Below, piece by piece: positions 51,654 through 60,751 of a DNA stretch of 64,000 nt (its first letter is position 1; every line of letters starts with the position of its first letter). The stretch spans positions 1,597,458-1,661,457 of the forward strand of contig NZ_LR733304.1 of the NCBI RefSeq assembly GCF_902506105.1. The letters are read 5' to 3'. This DNA comes from Aeromicrobium sp. 9AM. Its GTDB lineage: Bacteria; Actinomycetota; Actinomycetes; Propionibacteriales; Nocardioidaceae. The notes beneath the pieces were generated by a model that did no database searches, was not told the DNA's origin, and worked only from the letters and a program-made list of their open reading frames with translations. A program made the position numbers and the translations under genes.

Positions 51654-53242
51654 CACTCCACCGCGATGAACAGCGGATAGTTCTCCTGGCCGCCGTCGTA
51701 GACCACGAGATCGACGTCGGGGCGCAGCGTGCGGAGGTATTCGGAGATCGACTGCTCGATCAGCCCCTCGGCGCCCTCACCCAACACGACCGTCAGCATC
51801 TCACCAGCCGGTGACAGGATGCGGTCGATGACCTCGTACGCCACCGCGAGGATGTCCTGGCCGACGACCGCGAAGTCGCCCGCCACCACTCCCAGCACGT
51901 CACCGACGTCGCACGGCCCGACCATCGTCATGCCGGGCTCGGTGGCGATCGTGACGGCTCCGTGCTGCGTATGGGCGGCGGCGCTCGACATCGCCACGAC
52001 GACCTCGTCGAAGCCCAGGCCGGCGTCGTGCACGGCGAGCGCGGCGAGGCCCTGCACCTGGGCGTGCGTCGGGATCACCGCGACGCGGATGCCGTCCTGG
52101 CGGGCGGCCTGTGCGGCGGCCTCGAACTGCCGGACGTACCTCTGGTTGTTGGGCAGCACGATGACCTCGTCGGCCCCGGCGGCGCGCAGCGATGCGCTCA
52201 TCTCGGCGACGGTCAGCGGCCGTCCGCGGGTGAACTCCAGGGTCTGCGCCCCGGCCTCCTGGCAGAGCGCCGTGAGGCCCTCGCCGGTCGTCGCAGCGAC
52301 CACGACCCGGCCTGCACGTGGGGCGTGTGCCATCTGGTCGGCGAAGTGCGTGACCGCGATGCGATAGGGCCGCCCCACCGTGATGCCGGCCTCGATGGCC
52401 GCGCCCACGTCGTCGACGTGCACGTGGACGTTCCAGAGCCGGTCGCCACCGACGACCACGAGCGAGTCGCCGAGCGGCATCAGCGTCGAGCGAAGCTCAG
52501 CGATGCGGTCGTCCTCGGCCTCGAGGAGATACATGACCTCGTACGAGGGACCGTCCGCGCTCAGGTCGTCGCCGGCACCGACCGCCGGGACCGGGATGCT
52601 GCTGGCTGCAGGCTTGGGGATGCGTCCGGTCAGCGCCTGCTCCGTGGCGTCCAGCACCACGACGAGCGCGCGGCCGCCGGCATCGACGACACCGGCGCGG
52701 GCCAGCAGCTCCATCTGCTCGGGCGTGCGGGCCAAGGCCTCACGTGCGGCCCGGGCCGCCTCGCCGAAGACCGTGCGTCCGTCGACGCCGGCAGCAGCCG
52801 ACTCGGTGGCTCCGTCGGCGGCGCCCTTGGCGACCGAGAGGATCGTGCCCTCGACCGGTGCGCCGACGGCCGCCCATGCGGCATCCGAGGCCGCGACGAA
52901 CGCCTGAGCGACGTCAGCCGCCGAGACGTCACCGCCGGCCAGGTCGAGGTCGCGGAAGCATGCGCGTACGAGCTGGGACAAGATCACGCCGGTGTTGCCC
53001 TTGGCCCCGGTCAGCAGCCCGTCGACATACGCCTTGACCAGCTCGGGGAACGTCACGTCGGGGCCCACCGCCGCCACCGCGTCGGCGCCGGAGACGAAGG
53101 TCAGGTAGGCGTTGGTCCCGGTGTCGCTGTCCGGGACGGGGAACACGTTGAGGGCGTCGATCTCGGCCCGGGCCGACGACAACGCCCCGGCGCACAGCTG
53201 CGTCCACGCGCGGAACGCCGCGGGGTTGAGGGTGAGGCCCAT
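51653..53242 (-). CDS. DAK2/DhaL-type kinase (FakA/YloV-like)
   Basis: The 529-residue protein has an N-terminal DhaL domain (about 1-200). NVFPVPDSDTGTNAYLTF provides the magnesium-binding aspartates, and GAKGNTGVILSQL the ADP loop. The middle and C-terminal domains resemble the FakA-like region (VVVGGDRLWNVHVHVDD; NNQRYVRQFEAAAQAA). FakA homologues phosphorylate fatty acids in firmicutes; in actinobacteria the substrate is less certain. It sits between rpmB and recG, the usual place. Confidence 0.85.
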   Translation of the reverse strand: MGLTLNPAAFRAWTQLCAGALSSARAEIDALNVFPVPDSDTGTNAYLTFVSGADAVAAVGPDVTFPELVKAYVDGLLTGAKGNTGVILSQLVRACFRDLDLAGGDVSAADVAQAFVAASDAAWAAVGAPVEGTILSVAKGAADGATESAAAGVDGRTVFGEAARAAREALARTPEQMELLARAGVVDAGGRALVVVLDATEQALTGRIPKPAASSIPVPAVGAGDDLSADGPSYEVMYLLEAEDDRIAELRSTLMPLGDSLVVVGGDRLWNVHVHVDDVGAAIEAGITVGRPYRIAVTHFADQMAHAPRAGRVVVAATTGEGLTALCQEAGAQTLEFTRGRPLTVAEMSASLRAAGADEVIVLPNNQRYVRQFEAAAQAARQDGIRVAVIPTHAQVQGLAALAVHDAGLGFDEVVVAMSSAAAHTQHGAVTIATEPGMTMVGPCDVGDVLGVVAGDFAVVGQDILAVAYEVIDRILSPAGEMLTVVLGEGAEGLIEQSISEYLRTLRPDVDLVVYDGGQENYPLFIAVE

Positions 53243-53340
53243 GGGGCGAGGCTATCGGTCAGGACCGCCGGAGGGCGGGAGCGGCCGTGCATAGAACCTC
53301 ACCACGCCTCGCAGCATGGCGGCTTCGCCGCGGAACGCTC

Positions 53341-53375
53341 GCCCCCTACTCGCAGAGCTCGTGGGGGGACCCCCA
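53341..53375. repeat. 35-bp repeat, first copy (second at 61853-61887)
   Basis: An exact 35-base match to 61853-61887. Its ends CCCCCTACTCG and GTGGGGGGACC can pair around CAGAGCTC. It lies in the 294-base gap between the DAK gene and rpmB, next to another palindrome copy (53398-53417). It is probably a dispersed intergenic element. Confidence 0.6.
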
Positions 53376-53536
53376 GCTCCGCTGGCGCGCCTCGACGTTC
53401 GGCCGCGGACGGCCTCAGTCGAGGCGGATTCGCGTCGGCGTGAGGTCTTCGGCTATTCTTGAGCGGTTGTCGTCGCACCGTCAGGCCGCGGGGACAGCCC
53501 CATTCATCAAAGTTGTCTAACCCTCAGGAGTTCGCC

Positions 53537-53722
53537 GTGGCTGCGGTCTGTGACGTGTGCGCCAAGGGACCCGGCTTCGGCCACAACGTCTCCTTCTCGC
53601 ACCGACGCACGAAGCGTCGTTTCAACCCCAACATCCAGCGCGTTCGCGCTGTCGTGAACGGGACCCCCAAGCATGTCAACGTGTGCACCTCGTGCCTCAA
53701 GGCCGGCAAGGTCTCTCGCTGA
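53537..53722 (+). CDS. rpmB: 50S ribosomal protein L28
   Basis: The 61-residue protein starts at a GTG with CAGGAG upstream: MAAVCDVCAKGPGFGHNVSF, HRRTKRRFNPNIQRVR, and C-terminal VCTSCLKAGKVSR. The CxxC pairs (Cys5/Cys8, CTSC) mark the zinc-binding form. It is divergent from the DAK/recG operon. Confidence 0.96.
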   Translation: MAAVCDVCAKGPGFGHNVSFSHRRTKRRFNPNIQRVRAVVNGTPKHVNVCTSCLKAGKVSR

Positions 53723-53775
53723 TCTTGGCAGCCAGCCTCTGGCTGCAGGTTGCGATGTGACCCTAGAGTCATCTC

Positions 53776-55191
53776 GTGACCACTGAGAAATCCAGTCGCG
53801 TACACGCGTTCGGCGACGACGCACTCGGCGACCTCGACACTGTCGGGGTCGCCGCTGCTGTTGCTGCAGGCCAGATCAGCGCCCGCGAGGCGGCTGAGGC
53901 GGCGATCGCCCGCGCGGAGCTGGTGAACCCCGAGCTCAACGCGATCCAGCATCGCGACTTCGAACGCGGTCTCGCGGCGTCCGACGATCCCGCCGACGGC
54001 GTCTTCGCCGGTGTACCGACATTCGTCAAGGACAACACCGACTTCGCCGGGCTGCCGTCGGACCAGGGCTCGCTCGCGGTCAACTCTCGGCCCGCCGCCG
54101 CGCACGCGCCGTTCACGGAGCAGTTCCTGTCGGCCGGGTTCACCGTGCTCGGCAAGTCGACCATGCCGGAGTTCGGCTTCAACGCGACGACCGAGTACGC
54201 GACCCTGCCGCCGACCCGCAACCCGTGGAACACCGGCTACTCCGCTGGTGCGTCGTCCGGTGGTGCCGCAGCCCTGGTGGCGTCCGGCGTCGTGCCGATC
54301 GCGCACGCCAACGACGGCGGCGGGTCGATCCGCATCCCCGCCGCTGCGTGCGGTCTGGTCGGCCTCAAGCCGACCCGCGGACGCGTCGTGCCGGCAGCGG
54401 ACGCCGCGAAGATGCCGGTCGACATCATCTCCAACGGCGTCGTCACGCGTACGGTGCGCGACACGGCGCACTTCATGGCGGCCACCCAGTCGTACCGTCC
54501 AGCAGCGGGCCTCAAGCCTCTCGGTCTCGTCGAGGGTCCTGCAGACCGGCGCCTGCGCATCGGTCTGATCGTCGACTCGGTCACCGGCATCCCCACCGAC
54601 GAGGACACCCGCAAGGCCGTCCTGGCCACCTCAGACCTGCTCGCGTCGCTGGGGCACGACGTCGTCGAGGTCGGTGCCCCGGTCCATCCCGCGTTCGCCG
54701 AGGACTTCAAGCACTACTGGGGCCTCATGGCGTTCTCACTGCAGCGATTCGGCCGCAAGGTCATGGGTCCGGACTTCGACAAGACGCTCACCGACCCGCT
54801 CACCCGAGGGCTGGCTCGGCGCTTCGTGCAGCAGGCCTGGCGTACGCCCGGCGCGCTCCGCCGGCTCAAGCGGTCAGACGTGCCGTACCGGGCGGCCTTC
54901 CGCGACGTCGACGTGATCCTGTCGCCGACGCTCGGGCACACCACACCGGAGCTCGGGTTCCTGTCGCCGGCCGTCGAGTTCCGCACCCTCTTCGACCGCC
55001 TCGAGGCCTACGCCGCGTTCACACCGGTCAACAACGCGTCTGGCGGGCCGGCGATCTCGCTCCCCCTTGGCCGTTCGTCGGCTGACCTGCCGATCGGCGT
55101 GCACTTCTCGGCCGACCACGGGGACGAGCAGATCCTGCTGGAGCTCGCGTACGAGCTCGAGGCCGCCCAGCCGTTCGCGTCGATTCGTTGA
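53776..55191 (+). CDS. Amidase signature family protein
   Basis: The 471-residue protein carries the Lys-cisSer-Ser triad of the amidase signature family: FVKDNTDFAG (Lys85), YSAGASSGGAAALVA (Ser160/161), and NDGGGSIRIPAAACGLVG (Ser184). The C terminus ends in a typical GGPAISLPLG region. The substrate (amide, nitrile-derived or glutamyl) is unknown. No GatB partner lies nearby, so it is unlikely to be GatA. Confidence 0.9.
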   Translation: MTTEKSSRVHAFGDDALGDLDTVGVAAAVAAGQISAREAAEAAIARAELVNPELNAIQHRDFERGLAASDDPADGVFAGVPTFVKDNTDFAGLPSDQGSLAVNSRPAAAHAPFTEQFLSAGFTVLGKSTMPEFGFNATTEYATLPPTRNPWNTGYSAGASSGGAAALVASGVVPIAHANDGGGSIRIPAAACGLVGLKPTRGRVVPAADAAKMPVDIISNGVVTRTVRDTAHFMAATQSYRPAAGLKPLGLVEGPADRRLRIGLIVDSVTGIPTDEDTRKAVLATSDLLASLGHDVVEVGAPVHPAFAEDFKHYWGLMAFSLQRFGRKVMGPDFDKTLTDPLTRGLARRFVQQAWRTPGALRRLKRSDVPYRAAFRDVDVILSPTLGHTTPELGFLSPAVEFRTLFDRLEAYAAFTPVNNASGGPAISLPLGRSSADLPIGVHFSADHGDEQILLELAYELEAAQPFASIR

Positions 55192-55691
55192 GCCTCATCC
55201 TTCGTCGTCTCGCTCTCGAGGACGAGGCCGACGTCACGGCTGCCGTCGCCGAGCTCGCCGCGGAGGGCGGCCACTGGTCGTACCGCTACCGGCCCGACCT
55301 CGCCTGGGCCGACTACGTCGCGCTCGTCCACGGCTGGGAGGAGGGTCGCGACCTCCCCGGTGACTTCGTGGCGAATGCCGACCTCGTCGCCGAGGTCGAC
55401 GGGGTGGTCGTCGGCCGGTCGTCACTGCGGTTCGAGCTCAACGAGTTCCTCCGGACGCTGGGTGGGCACATCGGCTACGCGGTGCGTCCGCAGTTCCGCG
55501 GTCGCGGACATGCCACGGAGATGCTGCGGCAGTCGGCCGACCTGCTGCGGGCACGCGGCATCAGCCGGATCCTGGTGACGTGCGACGACGACAACATCGC
55601 CTCCGCGAAGGTCATCGAGGCCAACGGCGGCGTGCTCGAGAGCGTGGTGCCCGGCGTCGCCGACATGCCCAAGCGCCGCTACTGGCTCTGA
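55188..55691 (+). CDS. GNAT family N-acetyltransferase
   Basis: The 167-residue protein starts at a TTG that overlaps the amidase stop by 4 bases. Motif A is IGYAVRPQFRGRGHATEML, and motif B is RILVTCDDDNIASAKVIEAN, typical of the acetyltransferase fold. The substrate is unknown. Confidence 0.85.
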   Translation: MSLILRRLALEDEADVTAAVAELAAEGGHWSYRYRPDLAWADYVALVHGWEEGRDLPGDFVANADLVAEVDGVVVGRSSLRFELNEFLRTLGGHIGYAVRPQFRGRGHATEMLRQSADLLRARGISRILVTCDDDNIASAKVIEANGGVLESVVPGVADMPKRRYWL

Positions 55692-55700
55692 GCCGAGCCC

Positions 55701-55754
55701 AGATGTGGATTCGAGTGCACCAGCGGCGCCGCTGGTGCACTCGAATCCAAATCT
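55701..55754. terminator. Long near-perfect palindrome between convergent genes
   Basis: Bases 55701-55727 and 55728-55754 are inverted copies over 27 positions with one mismatch and no loop; the inner 42 bases are perfect. It lies between the GNAT stop and the thiL stop, so a bidirectional terminator is likely. Its length and perfection exceed a normal terminator. Confidence 0.7.
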
Positions 55755-55761
55755 CGGGGGT

Positions 55762-56718
55762 CTAGCGCCAGTGCTGGTGGCCTTTCGTGCCTTCGTACGT
55801 CTCGCCGTCGACCGTCAGGCCGGCGCCGTCGGAGACGGTGCCGATGTTGGTCCAGCCCTCCGGCAGTGTCGCCTGTGAGCTGAACGTCGCGACGAGCGCG
55901 TAGTCGTCGCCGCCGGTCAGCATGAACGAGAGCGCATCGGTGCCGAGCGCCTCGCTGACGGTCGCGACGGGTTCGGGCACCACGAACCTCGACGAGTCGA
56001 GATCGATCGCGACGCCGCTGGACTCGGCGATGTGGCCGAGGTCGGCCAGCAAGCCGTCGCTGACGTCGGTCATGGCGGTCGCCCCGGCACCGGCTGCCTG
56101 CGGCCCCGCTGCGTACGGCGGGTGCGGCACACGGTGCGCGTCGACGGCGGCCTTGGGCGACCGGAAGCCACGGCTGAGCGCCGCGAACCCGGCCCCGGCC
56201 AGGCCGAGCTGCCCGGCGTACGCCACCACGTCGCCGGGAAGCGCGCCGGAGCGCAGCACGGGTCGTACGGCATCGCCCATGGCGGTGACCGCGATGACGA
56301 TCTTGTCGGATGCCGTGACGTCGCCACCGACGATGTGCGCGCCGACATGGGCGCACTCGACCTCGAACCCGCGGGTCATCTCCAACACCCACGACACGGG
56401 CAGCTCGGCGGGTGCCCCGAACCCGAGCGTCAAGGCGGTGGCGACCCCACCCATCGCGTTGATGTCGGACAGGTTGCACGCCGCAGCCTTGCGGCCGATG
56501 TCGTGCGGCGACGACCAGTCGCGGCGGAAATGGCGGCCCTCGACGAGCAGATCGGTCGACACCACGAAGGTGCCGTCCTTGGTCGAGACATGGGCCGCGT
56601 CGTCCCCCGGGCCGACCAGGACGTGGTTGTTGGCACCGATCTGGGCGCGCACCTGGTCGATCAGGCCGAACTCGCCGATGTCGCCGATCGTGGGTTCGTC
56701 CGGAGCGCTGGTGGCCAT
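55762..56718 (-). CDS. thiL: Thiamine-monophosphate kinase
   Basis: The 318-residue enzyme phosphorylates thiamine monophosphate to the diphosphate. Motifs: IGDIGEFGLIDQV, VGPGDDAAHVST, ACNLSDINAMGGVATALTL, VGGDVTASDKIVI, MTDVSDGLLADLGHIAE and MLTGGDDYAL. I chose the ATG at 56718; the ATG at 56727 is equally possible, while the longer upstream frame is the antisense of the Lrp gene. Confidence 0.95.
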   Translation of the reverse strand: MATSAPDEPTIGDIGEFGLIDQVRAQIGANNHVLVGPGDDAAHVSTKDGTFVVSTDLLVEGRHFRRDWSSPHDIGRKAAACNLSDINAMGGVATALTLGFGAPAELPVSWVLEMTRGFEVECAHVGAHIVGGDVTASDKIVIAVTAMGDAVRPVLRSGALPGDVVAYAGQLGLAGAGFAALSRGFRSPKAAVDAHRVPHPPYAAGPQAAGAGATAMTDVSDGLLADLGHIAESSGVAIDLDSSRFVVPEPVATVSEALGTDALSFMLTGGDDYALVATFSSQATLPEGWTNIGTVSDGAGLTVDGETYEGTKGHQHWR

Positions 56719-56805
56719 ACGCGCCATTGTGTCGCAGGTGGCGGCGCACGTGACGAGCCGCATCGGGTAGCGTGGCACAGTCCGGTCAACTGAAGGAGTT
56801 CCACG

Positions 56806-57042
56806 ATGGCTGTGCAGGCATACATCCTCGTCCAGACCGAGGTCGGCAAGGCCGCCGAGGTCGCGACCGCGATCGCCGCCATCGACGGCGTGACCCTCGC
56901 CGAGGACGTCACCGGACCCTACGACGTGATCGTGCGCGCCGAGGGCCCCAGCGTCGACGAGCTGGGCGCCCTGGTCGTCACGACGATCCAGAACGTCCCC
57001 GGCATCACCCGCACGCTCACCTGCCCGATCGTCCGCATCTAG
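56806..57042 (+). CDS. Stand-alone Lrp/AsnC ligand-binding (RAM) domain
   Basis: The 78-residue protein has the ferredoxin-like RAM fold: MAVQAYILVQTEVGKAAEVA, then DVTGPYDVIVRAEGPSVDEL and VPGITRTLTCPIVRI. No helix-turn-helix is present. Such single-domain proteins are common next to thiL/ddl in actinobacteria; they may bind amino acids or modulate full-length Lrp proteins. It is divergent from thiL. Confidence 0.85.
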   Translation: MAVQAYILVQTEVGKAAEVATAIAAIDGVTLAEDVTGPYDVIVRAEGPSVDELGALVVTTIQNVPGITRTLTCPIVRI

Positions 57043-57044
57043 CG

Positions 57045-57497
57045 GTGACACGGCGCCTTCTCCTCGCCGCTGCATTGTGCGCCGCGCTCCTCACGGCAGG
57101 CTGCGGGTCAGACCTGTCGGTCGACGAGTACCCGACGGTGTCCGGCACCGAGGTCAACTGCAAGGGGCTGTTCGCCGACCGCCCGCTGAACGTCGCCGGC
57201 CAGAAGAATCGCCTGGTCAAGGACGAGAACGCGTCGGGCTGGGGTGATCCGCCGATCATCCTGCGGTGCGGCGTAGAGAAGCCCGCAGACCTCGGCCCGG
57301 CCTCGCGCTGCGACATGGTCGACGGCGTCGGCTGGTTCTCCGAGGAGACGTCCGACGGCTACCTGTTCACGACGATCGGCCGCGACTACTTCGTCAGCGT
57401 CGAGGTGCCGCACGACTACGCGCCCGAGGCCGACGCGCTCGCGGACCTCTCCGACTCCGTCGACCGCCACGATCCCGTCAAGAAGCCCTGCGTCTAG
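57045..57497 (+). CDS. DUF3515-like lipoprotein
   Basis: The 150-residue protein starts at a GTG 2 bases after the Lrp-type stop. RRLLLAAALCAALLTAGCGS is a lipoprotein signal with Cys20. The mature part has paired cysteines (VNCKGLF, LRCGVEKP, SRCDMVDG, KKPCV) and WFSEETSDGYLFTTIGRDYF, the pattern of the DUF3515 family usually found beside ddl and thiL. The function is unknown. Confidence 0.85.
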   Translation: MTRRLLLAAALCAALLTAGCGSDLSVDEYPTVSGTEVNCKGLFADRPLNVAGQKNRLVKDENASGWGDPPIILRCGVEKPADLGPASRCDMVDGVGWFSEETSDGYLFTTIGRDYFVSVEVPHDYAPEADALADLSDSVDRHDPVKKPCV

Positions 57498-57505
57498 GAC
57501 GGTTG

Positions 57506-58576
57506 CTAGCGGAGGCCGGTCTCCCGGCTCAGCGCGAGCTGGATCAGCCGCTCGACCAGCTCGGGGTATGACATCCCGCTCGCCTGCCACAAGACGGGGA
57601 ACATCGAGTAGGGCGTGAATCCCGGCATCGTGTTGATCTCGTTGATGACCAGGCCGTCGTCGGTGAGGAAGAAGTCGACGCGGGCGAGCCCCTCGCAGCC
57701 GACCGCCTCGAAGGCCTGCACGGCGTACGTGCGGATGCGCTCGCTCAGCGTCACGGGGATGTCCGCCGGGACGACGTTGAGGCTCGTGCCGTCGAGGTAC
57801 TTGGCCTCGAAGTCGTAGAACTCGTGCGCCGACTCCTCGTCGACCGTGATCTCGCCGACGAGGCTCGCGACCGGCTTGCCGTCGAGTCCCTGGATGACGG
57901 CGCATTCGAGCTCGCGCTTGCCCTTGGCGCCGGCCTCGACAATGACCTTGGGGTCGAAGTCGCGGGCCTTGCTGACCGCGCCGTCGAGCTCCTCCCAGGT
58001 GTCGACCATCGTGACGCCGGAGCTCGAGCCGGCGCGGGCGGGCTTGACGAAGACCGGCAGGCCAAGGGCCCGGATGCGGGCCTCCACGCGGTCGCGGTCA
58101 CCCTTCCACTCCCAGGGCAGCACCGTGACGTAGGGGATCTGCGGCAGGCCGGCGGCGGAGAAGACCGTCTTGGTGAACGGCTTGTCCATGCTGACCGCGC
58201 TCGACAGCACCCCGGCGCCGACGTAGCGGACGTCAGCCATCTCGAGCAGGCCCTGGATCGTGCCGTCCTCGCCCCACGGGCCGTGCAGCAGCGGGAACAC
58301 CGCGTCGAACCCCCGCAGGTCCTCCCACACGAAGGCCGGGCGGTCGGCGCGTACCTCTGGGAGCTGCCCGGGCACCAGCTCGGGCCAGTCGGCAGACTCC
58401 TCGACCCAGGTCCCGTCGCGGGTGATGCCGACGGGCTGCACGTCGTAGCGTTCGGTGTCGATCGCCGCGATGACCTCGCGGGCGGTCAGGCACGAAACTC
58501 CGTGCTCGCTGGAACGGCCGCCAAAAATGACAGCTAGTCTTGGTCTAGCGACAGGGGTGTTCACCGAGAGGCTCAT
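57506..58576 (-). CDS. ddl: D-alanine--D-alanine ligase
   Basis: The 356-residue ATP-grasp enzyme makes the D-Ala-D-Ala dipeptide of peptidoglycan. VIFGGRSSEHGVSCLTAREV is the N-terminal signature. FPLLHGPWGEDGTIQGLLE, VFVKPARAGSSSGVTMV and the C-terminal RVDFFLTDDGLVINEINTMPG (split here: ARVDFFLTDDG and INEINTMPGF) provide ATP and metal sites. It converges with the lipoprotein gene. Confidence 0.96.
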   Translation of the reverse strand: MSLSVNTPVARPRLAVIFGGRSSEHGVSCLTAREVIAAIDTERYDVQPVGITRDGTWVEESADWPELVPGQLPEVRADRPAFVWEDLRGFDAVFPLLHGPWGEDGTIQGLLEMADVRYVGAGVLSSAVSMDKPFTKTVFSAAGLPQIPYVTVLPWEWKGDRDRVEARIRALGLPVFVKPARAGSSSGVTMVDTWEELDGAVSKARDFDPKVIVEAGAKGKRELECAVIQGLDGKPVASLVGEITVDEESAHEFYDFEAKYLDGTSLNVVPADIPVTLSERIRTYAVQAFEAVGCEGLARVDFFLTDDGLVINEINTMPGFTPYSMFPVLWQASGMSYPELVERLIQLALSRETGLR

Positions 58577-58612
58577 TGCGGAGCACGATACCGGTCAGGG
58601 CATGATGTCCTC

Positions 58613-59680
58613 ATGCCCGGACACGAACTTTCGCCCTCCACCATCGCTGTCGGGGCGGGGCGGCCGAATCGCGTGCCCGGAGGGCCGCTCAACGCGCCGA
58701 TCACCCTCGCCAGCGCCCTCGTGCCCGGCGGCGCCTCGGAGTACGGCCGGCAGGGCAACCCGACCTGGGACTCGTTCGAGACCGTGCTCGGTGCGCTCGA
58801 AGGCGGCCGCGCGCTGGCATTCGCCTCCGGGGCGGCCGCGAGCAGCGCCCTGTTCGACCTGGTGCCTGCCAAGGCCACCGTCGTGGCTCCGCGGCACGCC
58901 TACTACGGCACCCTGGCCCAGCTGCACGAGCGCGCCCGCCGCGGCCAGATCGAGCTCAAGCTCGTCGACATCGACAACACCCAGCTGGTCATCAACGCGG
59001 CCGACGATGCCGCGCTGGTGTGGATCGAGTCGCCGACCAACCCGTCGCTCGAGATCGCCGACATCGCCGCGATCTCGCAGGCCGCATCCCGGTCCGGCGC
59101 GGCCGTGGCGGTCGACAACACGTTCGCCACTCCCCTGCGCCAGAAGCCGCTCGAGCTGGGCGCCGACTTCGTGGTGCACTCGGCGTCCAAGCTGCTGTCG
59201 GGCCACAGCGACGTGATCCTGGGCGCCGTGGTGACCAACAGCGACCGCGCCCACGCGGCGATCGAGAAGCGCCGCACGGTGCTCGGCGCGATCCCCGGCG
59301 CGATGGAGACGTGGCTCGCCGTCCGCGGCATGCGTACGCTCCACGTGCGGCTCGACCGGGCCGAGGCCAACGCCAAGGAGCTGCACAAGCGGCTGTCGGC
59401 GTCCAACCGCATCGTCTACTCCCGTTATCCCGGCTTCGGCACGATCATCGCGTTCGAGGTCGCCGGCGGAGCCGAGGTCGCGCAGAAGATGACCGAGCAG
59501 AGCGACGTCATCACGTACGCCACGAGCCTCGGCGGGGTCGAGTCGACGTGGGAGCGCCGGCGACGCCACCCCGGCGAGCCGGAGTCCGTGCCCGAGGGCC
59601 TGATCAGGTTCTCGGTGGGCATCGAGGACGTCGAGGACCTCTGGATCGACATCCAGAACGTCCTCGCAGCGTTCAGCTGA
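58613..59680 (+). CDS. Cys/Met metabolism PLP-dependent enzyme (cystathionine synthase/lyase type)
   Basis: The 355-residue protein belongs to the trans-sulfuration PLP family. FASGAAASSALFDLV binds the phosphate, WIESPTNPSLEIADI and AVDNTFATPLRQKPLELGAD follow, and the PLP lysine is Lys193 in HSASKLLSGHSDVILG. Whether it acts as cystathionine gamma-lyase, gamma-synthase or methionine lyase cannot be decided. It is somewhat shorter than the typical 380-400 residues. Confidence 0.88.
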   Translation: MPGHELSPSTIAVGAGRPNRVPGGPLNAPITLASALVPGGASEYGRQGNPTWDSFETVLGALEGGRALAFASGAAASSALFDLVPAKATVVAPRHAYYGTLAQLHERARRGQIELKLVDIDNTQLVINAADDAALVWIESPTNPSLEIADIAAISQAASRSGAAVAVDNTFATPLRQKPLELGADFVVHSASKLLSGHSDVILGAVVTNSDRAHAAIEKRRTVLGAIPGAMETWLAVRGMRTLHVRLDRAEANAKELHKRLSASNRIVYSRYPGFGTIIAFEVAGGAEVAQKMTEQSDVITYATSLGGVESTWERRRRHPGEPESVPEGLIRFSVGIEDVEDLWIDIQNVLAAFS

Positions 59681-59686
59681 ACCGGT

Positions 59687-59736
59687 CCTTGAGCTTGTCG
59701 AAAGGACGTACTGGCGTCCCTTCGACAAGCTCAAGG
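59687..59736. terminator. REP-type palindrome between convergent genes
   Basis: Bases 59687-59708 and 59715-59736 are inverted over 22 positions with one mismatch and a 6-base loop. The core TTGAGCTTGTCGAA is a widespread extragenic palindrome in high-GC bacteria. It lies 6 bases after the PLP-enzyme stop and 13 before the end of gpsA. Confidence 0.75.
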
Positions 59737-59749
59737 GGCCAAAAACGCG

Positions 59750-60751
59750 CTAGTCCGTCTCGGGCTTGGCCTGACGCGAGATCAGCCTGGCGACGAGCTC
59801 GTCGGGGCTCATCTCGCCGGCGATCAGCGCCGCGACGTGCTCGACGATCGGCATCTCGACGTCATGGAGCTTGGCGAGCTCGCTGACCGACACGCACGAC
59901 TTCACGCCCTCGGCGACCTGGCTGGTCTGGGCCGTGACCTCTTCGACGCTCATGCCCTGGCCGAGCTTCTCGCCGAACGTACGGTTGCGTGACAGCGGCG
60001 ACGAGCACGTGGCGACGAGGTCGCCCATGCCGGCGAGGCCCATGAAGGTGACGGGGTCGGCGCCGATCACGGCACCGAGCCGGGCCGTCTCGGCGAGGCC
60101 GCGGGTGATGACCGACGCCTTGGTGTTGTCGCCGTAGCCGAGGCCGACGCACACCCCGACCGCGAGGCCGATGATGTTCTTGGCCGTGCCGGCGAGCTCG
60201 CAGCCGATGACGTCCGTCATCGAGTAGGGGCGGAACGACGCCGAGTGGCACAGCTTCTGCAGCCGTTCTGCGACGCCCTGGTCCTCGCATGCCACGACGC
60301 TGGCGGCGGGCTCGCGGTTGGCGATCTCGCGCGCCAGGTTGGGGCCGGAGACGACCGCGATGCGCTCAGGGCCGGCGCCGGTGATCTCGGCGATGACCTC
60401 GCTCATGCGCTTGTGGGTGCCGAGCTCGACGCCCTTCATGAGGCTCACCATGACGGCGCCGGCGGGGACGTGCTCGCTCCAGGACTTGAGGTTGTCGCGC
60501 AGCTGCTGCGACGGCACGGCGAGCACGACGATCTCCGCGTCGGCCATCGCCTCGGCAGGATCGTGCGTCGCGGTGATCTCGTGCGGGAGCGCGATCCCGG
60601 GCAGGTAGTCGGAGTTCTCGTGCTTGCTGTTGATCGCCTCGCACAGCACAGGCCGCCGCCCCCACAGGCGTACGTCGTTGCCGGCGTCGGCCAGCACCAT
60701 GGCGAAGGCCGTGCCCCACGACCCTGCGCCCATCACGGCTGTCTGCGCCAT
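59750..60751 (-). CDS. gpsA: Glycerol-3-phosphate dehydrogenase [NAD(P)+]
   Basis: The 333-residue enzyme makes sn-glycerol-3-phosphate for phospholipid synthesis. VMGAGSWGTAFAMVLADAGN is the Rossmann motif. SLMKGVELGTHKRMSEV, SGPNLAREIANREPAA and LAGTAKNIIGLAVGV complete the signature. It abuts plsC with no gap, so both act in lipid precursor supply. Confidence 0.96.
   Translation of the reverse strand: MAQTAVMGAGSWGTAFAMVLADAGNDVRLWGRRPVLCEAINSKHENSDYLPGIALPHEITATHDPAEAMADAEIVVLAVPSQQLRDNLKSWSEHVPAGAVMVSLMKGVELGTHKRMSEVIAEITGAGPERIAVVSGPNLAREIANREPAASVVACEDQGVAERLQKLCHSASFRPYSMTDVIGCELAGTAKNIIGLAVGVCVGLGYGDNTKASVITRGLAETARLGAVIGADPVTFMGLAGMGDLVATCSSPLSRNRTFGEKLGQGMSVEEVTAQTSQVAEGVKSCVSVSELAKLHDVEMPIVEHVAALIAGEMSPDELVARLISRQAKPETD

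Noticed and set aside
49581..51680. 699-codon rightward open frame
   Set aside because: Antisense of recG, which has complete helicase motifs.
51962..53443. 493-codon rightward open frame
   Set aside because: Antisense of the DAK-domain kinase and its upstream gap; no domain.
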